Shown here: positions 36,770 to 46,279 of the stretch, piece by piece
Layout of the letters: the number at the start of each line of letters is the position of its first letter
Position numbering within the stretch: position 1 is the first letter of the stretch
Source of the DNA: Lepidodermella squamata
Lineage: Eukaryota; Gastrotricha
Direction: 5' to 3'
Assembly (NCBI GenBank): GCA_047495785.1
Contig: JBLDXI010000026.1
Location: 1,364,001 to 1,428,000, forward strand
Length of the DNA: 64,000 bases
Notes under the pieces: generated by a model
The model's database searches: none
Seen by the model: the letters and a program-made list of their open reading frames with translations, nothing else
Told to the model about the DNA's origin: nothing
Made by a program: the position numbers and the translations under genes

Positions 36770-37495
36770 GGACGCCTTCTTCGTCGGCCTCCTTCGTCGG
36801 CGCGAGCGCGCTATTTTAATTTCTACCAACTGACCCATCCTTCTCATTTCTACATTTTTGATCTATAGCCATCAAGGCCGAGAAGCGTCCAATTGGGTCT
36901 GGTTTGTTGCTACTAAAATCGGGAAAATCAGACAAAATATTATTACCTTATTTCGTGTAATTTTTTGTGGACGCGCCTCCTTCGTCGGCGCGAGTAATAT
37001 TTTTAAATAATTATTGGGAGCGCTCGGCGCATTGTTCTTGCGTATTTGCGGTTTCATTTTAACTCTTTAATTCAATCTGGGACACGCTCCCTGCGGTCGC
37101 GTGTTCGTTTTAAATTGGGTCATTTATTTTCTCTCGTGGCTACCTCATTTTTTAATCTGGTTTATTTATTGTCTTCAGGGCCATTGCTTGATAATTATAA
37201 TTGAGATAATAGGTAAAATCAGGAATAATTTTTTTTTCTGGACGCGCCCCCCTGCGGTCGGCGCGCATCCCTGTTTTTTCGGGTCATTTATTGTCTCTTT
37301 GGCCGCAAAGAAGCGCGTGCGCAATAATAGTGACCTGGGTCATTTAATTGTGTCAGGTCAATTATCGGAGCGCGCCTCCCTTCGGTCGGCGCGCACGTGC
37401 CATCTTCTGGGTTTCGGTTTTTTACCGGGTTGGGAATGTGACCCAGGTCATGAAATTATTACGGGAGCGCGCCTCCCTTTGGTCGGCGCGCATAT
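36770..37495. repeat. dispersed GC-rich hairpin units
   Basis: At least six related units interrupt AT-rich sequence at about 36771-36811, 36970-36995, 37080-37104, 37240-37267, 37368-37396 and 37461-37491. The clearest are self-complementary: GCGCGCC, loop TCCCTTCGGTC, then GGCGCGC. Several are preceded by GGGTCATTTA or TGACCTGGGTCA-like sequence. They look like one repeat family at different stages of decay within the palindromic block. Confidence 0.6.
36830..36890 (-). repeat. inverted-repeat copy resembling the 5' end of U2 snRNA
   Basis: Read on the - strand this 61-nt segment begins GGACGCTTCTCGGCCTTGAT and continues GGCTATAGATCAAAAATGTAG. It matches the copy at 37920-37979 with two substitutions and one indel. 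Its first ~40 nt closely resemble the start of U2 snRNA (CGCTTCTCGGCCTT then GGCTAAGATCAAGTGTAG). After that the similarity stops, and the branch-site-recognition region and Sm site are missing, so it is not a functional U2 gene. Confidence 0.65.
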
Positions 37496-37919
37496 GCCTT
37501 TATACAGGGCTTGAGATTTTATTACAGGTAATGGAATGTGACCTGGGTCACGTTTTTTGGCAGGGCCGGGCGGACGCGGCAGGGGTCTCATTAATTTTAC
37601 GCGGCAGCCCTATGGAATCCTAGTGGGCTGCCGCTGCGGCTGTCGTGATCAACAAAAAGGGGTGTTTTCCTCTATTTTCGGAAAAAGTTGAAATTTTCAA
37701 AAAATCGTAGAAAAACAACGGTTTATGACAGGGCGATTTGGAAATCAGATTCCAAGAGACAATTTGCGTCTGAATATGGAAAAAATTAGCAAGACGTAAG
37801 CACACCTCCACAGCGAATAAGCGACAGGTCTATTGATGTCTTATCAAATGAAAAATGGGTGTTATTTTTAATAATTGTAATTTTCATATAAATTAAAATA
37901 AATTTAACCAGAAACAAAT

Positions 37920-37979
37920 GGACGCTTCTCGGCCTTGATGACTATAGATCAAAAGTGTAGAAAGAGAAGGATGGGTCAG
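37920..37979 (+). repeat. second inverted copy of the U2-like segment
   Basis: On the + strand reads GGACGCTTCTCGGCCTTGAT, then GACTATAGATCAAAAGTGTAG, then GAGAAGGATGGGTCAG. Weak similarity to its partner continues outside the repeat (AACCAGA about 20 nt before both copies), so the arms extend beyond the core. Same interpretation as the partner: U2-5'-end-like but truncated. Confidence 0.65.
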
Positions 37980-38450
37980 AAAGGCATCCTAGTTATCTAA
38001 TTTTTTTTTCGTAATTTGGAATTTGCATATTTTACGGCTATTTATAATGGCCTTGTTCCTTCGGTCAATCTCTATAAATTTGAAATGAAATGATGAAAAA
38101 TAGGTGAAAACATTTCTCTGGCGCCTTGACCTATATTTCGGAATACGCGCGCACTCGGGTAATTAGCGTGGCCGACTATATTATTGCTGTTAATTATGGG
38201 CTGAATTTTATATAATTTGTATCTCGCTGATTTTTCACTCGATTTTCATCGGGTAAAATTTGTTAGTCTTCGCTTGACGAATATTATGTGGCTGCAAATT
38301 TTCAATTTTTTTAAATTAAAATTGGGAGAATTATAGCGTTTTGAAATTTTAAAGTACTGGCATGTGTGAATGACCTAGTGCGTGTGCACGATGGCCTGGT
38401 AACGGTTGTGCACACTAATATTAGGCACTGTGCACGAAAAAAAGTGCAGC

Positions 38451-39008
38451 CTAATTTTTTTAGCGCAATTTGAAAAATTGACGAGAAAATTCTGCACTGA
38501 AAAACTGAATACCGGCCGCTGCCTTATACAAAAAATTACGCGAGTTGCCGAGCAATGCAAATTAACGTACGAACACCTGACAAAGGGGCTTTGAGAGAAA
38601 GCTATTCACCGGGTAAAAGCCACATCAAATCATGATGAATATTCCAGCGACTGATGAAAAATTGTAGGGTTGTGTGCGAAAAGCGCACAAGCGAAATGAG
38701 AGTAATAAAACAGCTAAACGAGATGAGAGCAACAAAATGGGAGCAGAACGACGAAGGAGCAATTGCTGATGATAGAAATTTAGGTCAAATCGGCACGCGA
38801 CCTATTTCTAGCGAATTTCAAGTGAATCACGACCGATTGAGTAAGCTGAGTTAACGCTCACTCGATTTTATGAGAAAAACTCAATCTACGTACCAATCCT
38901 CGATTTAGCACTCGTAATTGCTTTTTCGTCGTTTCGCCTCTCTACTCTCTTACATATCTACTCTTTTCGAACGCAGACAATTTTTGGTGTAAAAACAAAA
39001 AATGTTGG
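38451..39008. other. intergenic, nothing recognised
   Basis: Short open frames (for example + 38654-38854) are rich in Arg, Lys and Glu but show no domain or splice context. Lies between the palindromic block and the MITE. Confidence 0.45.
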
Positions 39009-39284
39009 AGGTGCGTTTTTTATTAAAACCGAGGTGCTATTGTTCAGCGCTGTGATCAATTTTTCGGTGAGATTCGCAACAGAGAAATCACAATCGGCAC
39101 GTCTTATCATGAACTGACCGGCTCGAATTGCGGTCAAGGCCGGTCAGTAAAGACAAATCCCCGCGCGGATTAAGAACATTCGGCCGCGGCTAAACCGCGA
39201 CATGGCTGTAATTAATTTACGACCATGCATTATGTGACCTGAACGCTGAACAATAGCACCTCGGTTTTAATAAAAAACGCACCT
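39009..39284. mobile_element. 276-bp MITE with 41-bp perfect terminal inverted repeats
   Basis: The left end (39009-39049, starting AGGTGCGTTTTTTATTAAAA) and right end (39244-39284) are exact reverse complements over 41 nt. The interior is non-coding and folds further: ACTGACCGGC near 39112 pairs with GCCGGTCAGT near 39139. TTGG at the left edge and TTGG at the right edge suggest a 4-5 bp target duplication. Perfect TIRs suggest a fairly recent insertion or good maintenance. The mobilising transposase is not in the window. Confidence 0.85.
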
Positions 39285-39682
39285 TGGGCGATGGGCTTGT
39301 GATGGATAATCACGCGGCAGCTTGTGATCACAGCATGTGTTACGAAATCAAACAACATGCAGGTGAATAGAGAATAGATTTCAGCATTTTGCTACAAGTT
39401 AGTGCTAAACATTTTCGCTCCTAGATTATTTCAAGCTCAAGAAAATTGGACTTTTTTGTCCGGTTAGCTACGAACTTCCGTCTTGCTTTTGGCCCAGACC
39501 CCAACGTCATTTCCCGCCGTTCAAGAGGCCCAGCGATATAATTAACCGCTGCCCACGCACATAAAAGTGAATTTTGCTATGAATGAGCACGTGTTTTTTT
39601 CCTACTTCAAAACGCACACTTCTGTTAGAGGCTCATTTGACTTGATAGTAATTTTTTTACTAGTGTTCTTATATTCTGAATA

Positions 39683-41002
39683 ATGTCACACTTTACCATG
39701 GTTTGCGGCGGTGAGTGCTGCTTAGCGGAACAGCCACTCTTCATGGAATCGATCAAAGCCACTGTCGATCAGCTCTCGAAAGAAATTAACAAGCGACTGA
39801 ACACAAACAAATTCGGTTTATTATGGCGATCAACCGCTGATTCAACAGCGCCCAGGCCGCCTGAAGGCTGGGCCGGATGGCAGCTGGTTTTCAACCAAGC
39901 CGTTCTACGCTGTGACAACTCAGCCGACGGTCTGTTTATGAACAACGGAGTAAGCAAAACCGTCATTGCATCTCGCGATAAAATTCTCACAATCATGCGT
40001 GAAGTTTTGAATGAGCGATTTTTGAAAAATCGAACTCAGCGATTCAACGTGACAACTTTGTTCCTGCTCAATGTTGCTGTTGAAATGAAGAACGCCATGA
40101 CGCTGTACGTCGTGCTTGAAGCTGCGAATAACACGATTCCGATGTGCACGCTGGCTTATTTGCTCGAAAGATCAATTCGTTTGAATTTTGAGGATGGAGT
40201 CCGTTGGCTTATCGAATTCGGTGCTGACCCACATCACGGGGTTATTTCCGGCTCGGAATTTTCGCCTCTAGTTCTCAGCGCCTCGAAGTTGATTAATGGC
40301 GGAAATTTCAGCTGTCTCAAACTGCTCCTTCCCAGCTGCGATCAGCGAAAACTGCTCGAAGAAGATATCGCCACTGTGTATGAAAAAATCTGCGATTTCG
40401 CCCTCACAGATCCCGAAGTTGTTGAAGTTCTACTTGACTCTACGAGCTCTTTCTTGAGATCTTACGATACTAATGACGATGAAACTAACGACACTGCCTC
40501 CGTGCTCTGGGCCGCAGTTCGGCGGTGTTTCACCACGGATCGTTATTCGGAGAACGAGACGGCTCGAATCGTCGCTTTTGCGATTTTGCCGATGCTTCGT
40601 GCCGGAGGTCGGTGCTCTTTTTCTAAACTTTCAATTTTCCGCCGTGCAATAAGCTCAATTTTCTCTGTAAAATCTCATTACGAAGCTGTTAATCAGTCGA
40701 TATTCGGTCGTCCTCACGCCATTTTGGATCTCCTTGTTGAAGTTTTCTCTCGTAAAGAGCGGCATCAGTCTGCTGCTAAGCGTGTGGAATCTGCAACTCT
40801 CCTTGTCAACAGCATTCCTCAAATCGCAGCTATTACGCGTTACCCTCGCCGCTTAAAAATGCTGGCTCGGCAGGCTGTTTTATCTAATCTTCCTTATGGC
40901 TACAGTAAACGCCAGAGCGTGATCAAGCAGATGAAGCTGTCAAGTTCCCTGAAAGAATTTCTCAACTTCCAAGATCTCGAGCCGCTGGCTGAAAGTCCTT
41001 GA
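39683..41002 (+). CDS. ankyrin/SOCS-box-like protein (ASB-type)
   Basis: Single-exon ORF of 439 aa. The middle has divergent helical repeats typical of ankyrin: TTLFLLNVAVEMKNAMTLYVVLEAA, LAYLLERSIRLNFEDGVRWLIEFGADP (a clear ankyrin loop) and SPLVLSASKLINGGNFSCLKLLLP. The C-terminus reads PRRLKMLARQAVLSNLPYG, then MKLSSSLKEFLNF. This fits a SOCS box: an Elongin-B/C-binding BC-box helix (normally LxxLCRxxI) followed by the LPLPxxLKxYL Cullin-5-box region. The usual BC-box cysteine is replaced by Ala, which could weaken Elongin C binding. Known ASB proteins are substrate receptors of Cullin-5 ubiquitin ligases; that role here is inferred. No intron within 1.3 kb is unusual for this window. Confidence 0.65.
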   Translation: MSHFTMVCGGECCLAEQPLFMESIKATVDQLSKEINKRLNTNKFGLLWRSTADSTAPRPPEGWAGWQLVFNQAVLRCDNSADGLFMNNGVSKTVIASRDKILTIMREVLNERFLKNRTQRFNVTTLFLLNVAVEMKNAMTLYVVLEAANNTIPMCTLAYLLERSIRLNFEDGVRWLIEFGADPHHGVISGSEFSPLVLSASKLINGGNFSCLKLLLPSCDQRKLLEEDIATVYEKICDFALTDPEVVEVLLDSTSSFLRSYDTNDDETNDTASVLWAAVRRCFTTDRYSENETARIVAFAILPMLRAGGRCSFSKLSIFRRAISSIFSVKSHYEAVNQSIFGRPHAILDLLVEVFSRKERHQSAAKRVESATLLVNSIPQIAAITRYPRRLKMLARQAVLSNLPYGYSKRQSVIKQMKLSSSLKEFLNFQDLEPLAESP

Positions 41003-41837
41003 TGCCATTCCAGCCTTGAACGCGACGCCAAATAGACGCTTACGTCGAATATCTTTTTCAGAAATTGTGTTTTATCGGTCAAAAGTGACTATAAATCACT
41101 CGTGATGTACTTTTGTTGCTCATATAATGAAGTAAAATTGTATTGAAATAACCTGGGAAAATAATTATTTCCGTCTTTCGATTTTTTCATCTCAATCGTG
41201 GGGTTGTTGACCGGCCAGGCTCAGATTGCAATACAGCGAAACGGGAATCAATATTCAATATCCAAAAGGTCTAGGAATAAACATCTCACCCCAAGGAAAC
41301 AAAGGATTAGACCAAAACTCCAAAACCTCACTGACTATCAGGCTATCAGGCTTTGAGAAATTTCATGAAGATCAATTTCGTAAGAGTCAGGATATGAGCA
41401 AAATAGTGGATAGAGCTGTTTGGCCAAATGATGATATGCGCGAGCAATCCTTCTTCAGATATCACAAATAATATGGCATCCTTACAATAAGGGTATTTTT
41501 AGGCGATTTTTTAGGTATAGGTAATTTGGGCAATTTGGCAAGCGGATGACGGCAGCAGAATTGAGGTCAGGATCGTTCGACAATCATGCTGGGGTTCGCT
41601 GATGTGGCAGTACATATGGGAGCTTCGATTTTAATATTTATTGCAGTTTCTGGGTGGGCTCTCTCTGTTTGGCTTCGATTGGTCCGATTCCCTCGGCTAT
41701 CACCAACGGCAAATAGGTTAATTCATGCGTGAGGCGTGAGTGATTTTGAAAGTGGGCGTGGCTTCGTCTCTCGCTCTTGGAAACAAAATAATCTAAGAAT
41801 AATTGAATTGAGTGAAACATCAAATAGCAGGTATTAT
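41003..41837. other. intergenic between convergent genes
   Basis: Separates the ASB-like gene (+) from the Cys-loop receptor (-), tail to tail. An 81-codon frame at 41226-41471 has no family resemblance. I see nothing else. Confidence 0.45.
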
Positions 41838-42980
41838 TTAGAGATAGCCGCACTTTGAGGCAACATCTAAAGCATAACCACATATTGCGAAGAATATTGC
41901 AAGTCCGATTAAAGAAAAAGCGAAATCCATTATTTGAATTCTGGTAATGCGTCTTTTCGCACGCAGTTTAATTTTCTTGTCGAACCAGCGTGGAAAGAAT
42001 TGGACCAAGCCACATGCAGCGCAGGAGTATATTGTTAGAGCCCACGAATAGATTATCCACATGGCGGTAAAGGTTGTCAGAAACATTCTCTGTGGCTTCT
42101 GGGGAACGTAGGTGAGAACGCTGCCTTGAAGAAACGTTTGCGCGAGCAATAGAGTCATATTGAAGTTCGGTCTATCTGGACTTGAAGCAGCAATGAAGAG
42201 CGATGCTAAGTTGAGACAAGCTAACAAAACAACGGGCAAGACCAAGTTGTTCAAATAGTACTCGGGAGACCGGCGGAAGGTGAACGTGAAGTAGGCTGCA
42301 CTTCTGTTCCCAAGCGCGTCAATGACGCCTAAGGAAGAGTTCCCGCCAACTAACAGCCAAGCCGTCTTCTCTCCATTAACAAAGCTCGGCCTGATGTCGA
42401 TTGTCGCTGTGCCGAAACCGACAGCGCTGATGAACTCAAGCATGTTCAACTCGACCTTGCAAGTTTGTTTATCGAAAGGGAAATATGTGAGGTCGAGATT
42501 GCATAAGGACGAGAACACACCGTAACGCTGCCATGTGAATTCCAGCATGTTATTTTTGAGGTTTTTCACGAATAAGCGACTATTAAATCCGTCAATCATG
42601 CCATAATCTTCATAGGTATTTTTGTGGTTGATATTCGGTTTCCAGAAGAAATTCGGGTCGAGCGAGACCGTTTTAGGCCGTGGGGAGTCGTAATTTTCGC
42701 AAAGCACAGTCCAAGATAGCCGTGAAGATCCAGCGAAAGAGAAAACCTCTGAAACGTCGTTGATTCCATGCAGGTAGTCGGCCTGCAAGAGTGCGCTTAC
42801 TGAAGTCTGCTTGCAAATGTCAGTTGTCATAGATCCACCTTCAACGCAAGATGGTGAGTAGATTTCGCTGGATATGTGTGGACATTTCTCCATTATTTCG
42901 TTCATTTGCCGCTGCGAAACTTCCACCATATCAGCTCGAGCTGCCATCGGAATCAGAAGTAAAATTATGAGCAAACCCAT
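41838..42980 (-). CDS. Cys-loop ligand-gated ion channel subunit (intronless)
   Basis: Pentameric ligand-gated channel subunit of 380 aa in one exon. A signal peptide (MGLLIILLLIPMAARA) precedes the extracellular domain, which has the FFWKPNI element and a Cys-loop with exactly 13 residues between cysteines (CNLDLTYFPFDKQTC). Four membrane segments follow: M1 (NNLVLPVVLLACLNLASLFI), M2 (FNMTLLLAQTFLQGSVLTYV), M3 (FTAMWIIYSWALTIYSC) and M4 (IQIMDFAFSLIGLAIFFAICG). The M3-M4 loop is only ~25 basic residues. There is no vicinal Cys pair in the loop C area, so it is not a standard nicotinic alpha subunit. The PAR motif of anion channels before M2 is not present either (PDRPNF). Ligand and ion selectivity cannot be told from sequence. 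The absence of introns suggests a retrocopy origin or wholesale intron loss. Confidence 0.9.
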   Translation of the reverse strand: MGLLIILLLIPMAARADMVEVSQRQMNEIMEKCPHISSEIYSPSCVEGGSMTTDICKQTSVSALLQADYLHGINDVSEVFSFAGSSRLSWTVLCENYDSPRPKTVSLDPNFFWKPNINHKNTYEDYGMIDGFNSRLFVKNLKNNMLEFTWQRYGVFSSLCNLDLTYFPFDKQTCKVELNMLEFISAVGFGTATIDIRPSFVNGEKTAWLLVGGNSSLGVIDALGNRSAAYFTFTFRRSPEYYLNNLVLPVVLLACLNLASLFIAASSPDRPNFNMTLLLAQTFLQGSVLTYVPQKPQRMFLTTFTAMWIIYSWALTIYSCAACGLVQFFPRWFDKKIKLRAKRRITRIQIMDFAFSLIGLAIFFAICGYALDVASKCGYL

Positions 42981-43959
42981 ATTGAATAATGATATAATCT
43001 GATGAACTTGTTATATTTTCCCGTTATATCATGCCCGTTATATTTTGATCCGTCCCAGGCATCTCTGCCAACTACGATTATGAGTCAACTCTAAAACGGG
43101 AGAAGGAATTAAATAATGGAGCGTGCGGCCGATTAGGAAATATTGATTGCGCAGTATCATGAATATATATTGCTTTTAAACAGTTATAATTAGGCAGAGG
43201 ACGACCTTGCACTTTAATCTCGTTAGTGGGCTTATTTACTTTTCCATGAGCCCACGTCATCGAGGGGTCGAAGAAAAAGCATGCAAAACCGGTCGGTCGG
43301 TGTGGCGGGCAGTTAACGGCACGTTATTGTTAGATAAAACTCAGCATCCGATACTGAATGATTTTACAAAATTTCCGAGATCGATGGGATATTGTCATGT
43401 GGGATAGCACACCTATTATCATAAATATTTCATATAATATTGTTCCTACATCAAAATTTTATTTATGAATTTAGAGGATGCATAATTGATCAGTACACAC
43501 AATTCTACCCCTCTTGCCGGCTATGAGAGGGTTAACTCTGCACGGTGCGAATTTAGGGGTTCCAACTTCATCATTTTCGTAGAAATAAATTAAGACCTAG
43601 CAATTAATTGAAGCAATTTTTCGTTAAATTGTATCAACGTCCACCGATCGGAGCGTTATTACAACAACGCTGTTGAACCATGCAGCAAGATAACTGTGGT
43701 TCCCAGAGGTCAGAAATGCTCCACCAAGAATTATACCCAGCAGCCAGCAACACCTTGTACGGACACAATGAATATTATTCAATTCCATTTTACCCTTCCC
43801 TAAAAGCATGCACACCGCTGAAATCTGGGGTTGCTCAACTCGGACTTACGTATTGCACTTACGTATGTAAGGCGCTTCTGATAGCGGAAAACTTCCTCCT
43901 GGTTCTTTTACTCGCTATGAGACATCATTTTCGGTTTTCGGTCAGTAATCCGTCGTAAT
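42981..43959. other. intergenic, nothing recognised
   Basis: Upstream of the Cys-loop receptor. Frames at 43207-43407 and 43680-43958 show no domain. The right end may be eroded LINE sequence continuous with the fragment at 43960-44463. Confidence 0.4.
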
Positions 43960-44463
43960 TGGACAAAGCTGCACTCGATAGATTCTTTGTCGTTTTGAAA
44001 TGATCATTTACGAACAACCTGTTTGACAAGAAATGGCTAATCACGCGACTTTGGTCTGGCGGTGCGTGAACGGTGAGGCTCCCGAATATCTGTGCGAAAT
44101 TTTCGTCCGGAAAGAATTTGACCCAGACCAACCAATAACGAGAAGCGTGTTCAACAACACCCTCGTCGTTCCATGTCTACGATCTAAGCATGGGCAGAGA
44201 ACACTGGCATACCGAGGTACAGTGCTCTTCAACAACCTGTCGTGGGAAACACAGAACGCTAAAACGGCCAACAGCTGCCAACAACTAACATACAATGAAC
44301 TGCTTAACGCGCCTATGCGTTTTTCAAACAAAGTTTAACGACCTCTGAAACGGCTCCGAATGACTATGGCTCTCTGCACGAAAACTAGCGGCTGCACTTT
44401 TTTCTCTTGTAGAGCTTCCAACCCTGGATATCACGCTCTTTAAATAAATAAATAAATAAATAA
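43960..44463 (+). mobile_element. 5'-truncated non-LTR retrotransposon (3' end)
   Basis: The frame at 44033-44338 matches the conserved C-terminal tail of LINE reverse transcriptases: VWRCVNGEAPEYLCEIF (usual KCLNGxAPxYL), then LRSKHGQRTLAYRGTVLFNNL (usual RSxxGxRSFAYRGPxLWN.LP). It is followed by a short 3' region and a tail of AAAT repeats (44440-44463), as expected for target-primed insertion. The polymerase core is missing, so it is a dead 5'-truncated copy. Confidence 0.7.
44440..44463 (+). repeat. (AAAT)n LINE tail
   Basis: About six tandem AAAT units at the 3' edge of the truncated LINE; a typical LINE tail rather than a free microsatellite. Confidence 0.75.
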
Positions 44464-45559
44464 AGCAGCTTGATAGCCCCTCGATAGCAGGTCGAGATCC
44501 GAGGGCATGATTTCGAAATTTTTGTGACTACAACTGTTCAACAAACTTAGGGTATCGCCTATAACGGCGAGTGGCAAGGTCCTCCAGGTTGAGAGTAGAC
44601 CGCAATTATTTGCTTCGACATTTCGAGATTTGTAATTTGTCTCGATATGAGCATCCCGCATGTCAGTTGGAATCAAAAATTGGAATTTTGAAGCCGAGAT
44701 ATCGATGGTTTTGCGCTAAAACAGGCCAATAGGCTGCATTGAGATATACGCCCATAAAAACTGTGCGGAGTATATGCGAGTATATGGTTATACACAGGGC
44801 TAATAGCATTTTGGTGCATGCACAAGAGAATGCACTCAGACGAGAGCGATCGATTCTTCCGCAGTAACATGGTATATTTGCGTATTTTGTTCTCTTGTTT
44901 TTTTCACTTTTATCATCATTCTTTCTTAGATCTCCCGCATCATTTTTGCTGAAAGTAGGACATTGAAAGCATGCGCTTTAAATTACCCACGATTTTAGTA
45001 ATTCTGACCTGATCTGTTCATGGAACGGAGTAGGAATGTTTTCCAAAGTTGTCCATTCTAAATCGCAGTAGAATTTTCTTCTAGAATGATTAGAATCTCC
45101 GATAGATTGATGGAGGCTTCTTATCAGGTTCTTAAGGAGTTTAGTGAAATCTGAGCTTACCGCAAAGTTAAACTCCTGTTTTGAGATTATAGCAAAAATA
45201 GAGTAGAAAGGTTGTTTTGGCTGAGATTCCGAAAGTGGCTGCTGGATACTCTGTTAGGAAAATATTCCATTATTTCGTTGTTGTGGCGTTTATCAAGCTG
45301 ATAATGTGGTTTGGGCCCCTGGATAATTTGAAACTATCGCCCTTTTCCTCAAACAACCACCTACAAAACACAACACAACTTCTGATCAAAGATAGAAAGC
45401 CAAGTTCGTCGGTTTGGGGCTCAAACTCCGCCTAGAACTTGACAGCTAGTTAGACGGAAACTGTGGACTTATCGATCGTTCGTGAATCCTACAATCTACT
45501 TACGGTCGAGGGTCGAAGCCTTACGAACAATCCAAACAGTCTCTTAATTAGGTGTAACC
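44464..45559. other. non-genic, nothing recognised
   Basis: About 1.1 kb between the LINE fragment and the SINE. Scattered short frames only; no splice pattern, domain or clear repeat. Confidence 0.4.
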
Positions 45560-45900
45560 AGAAGTACTCTTTATTGCCTTTTAAAATTTAGCATTTGGTA
45601 TCAGGCGCATGCCATCTTCACAATGCTTAGGAGCCGACTATTCCCATGATTGCTTTGGCCGCTGAGTAGCCACATCTTTAATCTTTACCATATATTACCG
45701 GTGAATGGCGGCCCATACCAGAAGGGAGGAGTTACTTGGCGGTGTTACCCTTCCTGTCAACCCTTCCTGTCAGCTTGATAAACGCCGCATTCAATGCATA
45801 GATGATTGATATTGCGGTTATTGGGATTGAACCCGGTGCTTTTGAGATGCCTAGGCCGCTCGATCACATGCTACTCACGTGCCAGGGTCAGCTTTTATAC
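45560..45900 (-). mobile_element. tRNA-derived SINE
   Basis: On the - strand a pol III box A-like element TGATCGAGCGG (45866-45856) is followed 22 nt later by a box B-like element GGGTTCAATCC (45834-45824), the arrangement inside a tRNA. The sequence has no intact acceptor stem, so it is not a tRNA gene. It continues into a non-tRNA body and ends near a GGCAATAAAGAG motif at about 45565-45580. The ends are approximate because I did not find target-site duplications. Confidence 0.55.
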
Positions 45901-46279
45901 GACTGGGATAACCCCATTCCAAGTTTAAACTGCTGCAGTTAAAACTAACGTGATTCATTGGAATTTAAGGTTTATGTTTTGGCTTATAAATACCTTTCAC
46001 AGCAATATACAAAGTGAACCTATCGCTTTGTTATGATATTTAAAACTCCCGATTACTGGCCACTTTAACTACTTAACTTAGTTGGGCCATCGGTAGCTTC
46101 ATCGGTAGCTGTAAATCTGAGGTAATACAGCCTTAGATCAAGAAAAGAACTTCTCAGATTGGCAATTCGGCTTTCGACAACTCCCCTGTTTTCTATCCTT
46201 GAAATTCTAATTTATAACGCTTGTATCACATTTAGGACTAAAGCATTCAACGTTTCATTATTAACAACGATTTGAGCTG

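Larger units (their letters stand above)
36310..38450. repeat. ~2.1 kb imperfect palindromic (foldback-like) element
   Basis: The two ends are diverged inverted copies. The left arm near 36313-36372 (CACTTTTCTATCGTGCACATTG, then AGTGTGCACGAC) corresponds in reverse complement to the right arm near 38385-38447 (CACTTTTTTTCGTGCACAGTG, then AGTGTGCACAAC). A second, much better conserved inverted pair lies further in (36830-36890 and 37920-37979). Both pairs centre on about 37,390, so the block looks like one long palindrome. Its core holds several GC-rich hairpin units. I see no transposase. A foldback or other non-autonomous DNA element is the simplest reading. Confidence 0.6.

Noticed and set aside
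36830-36890. Functional U2 snRNA gene
   Set aside because: Only the first ~40 nt resemble U2; the branch-site-recognition region and Sm site are missing, and the copy is part of an inverted repeat.
37369-37560. TGACCTGGGTCA motifs as nuclear-receptor response elements
   Set aside because: They lie inside a repeat block and recur with the hairpin units, so repeat origin is the simpler explanation.
45824-45870. tRNA gene
   Set aside because: Box A and B are present but acceptor and anticodon stems do not form; a SINE explains it better.
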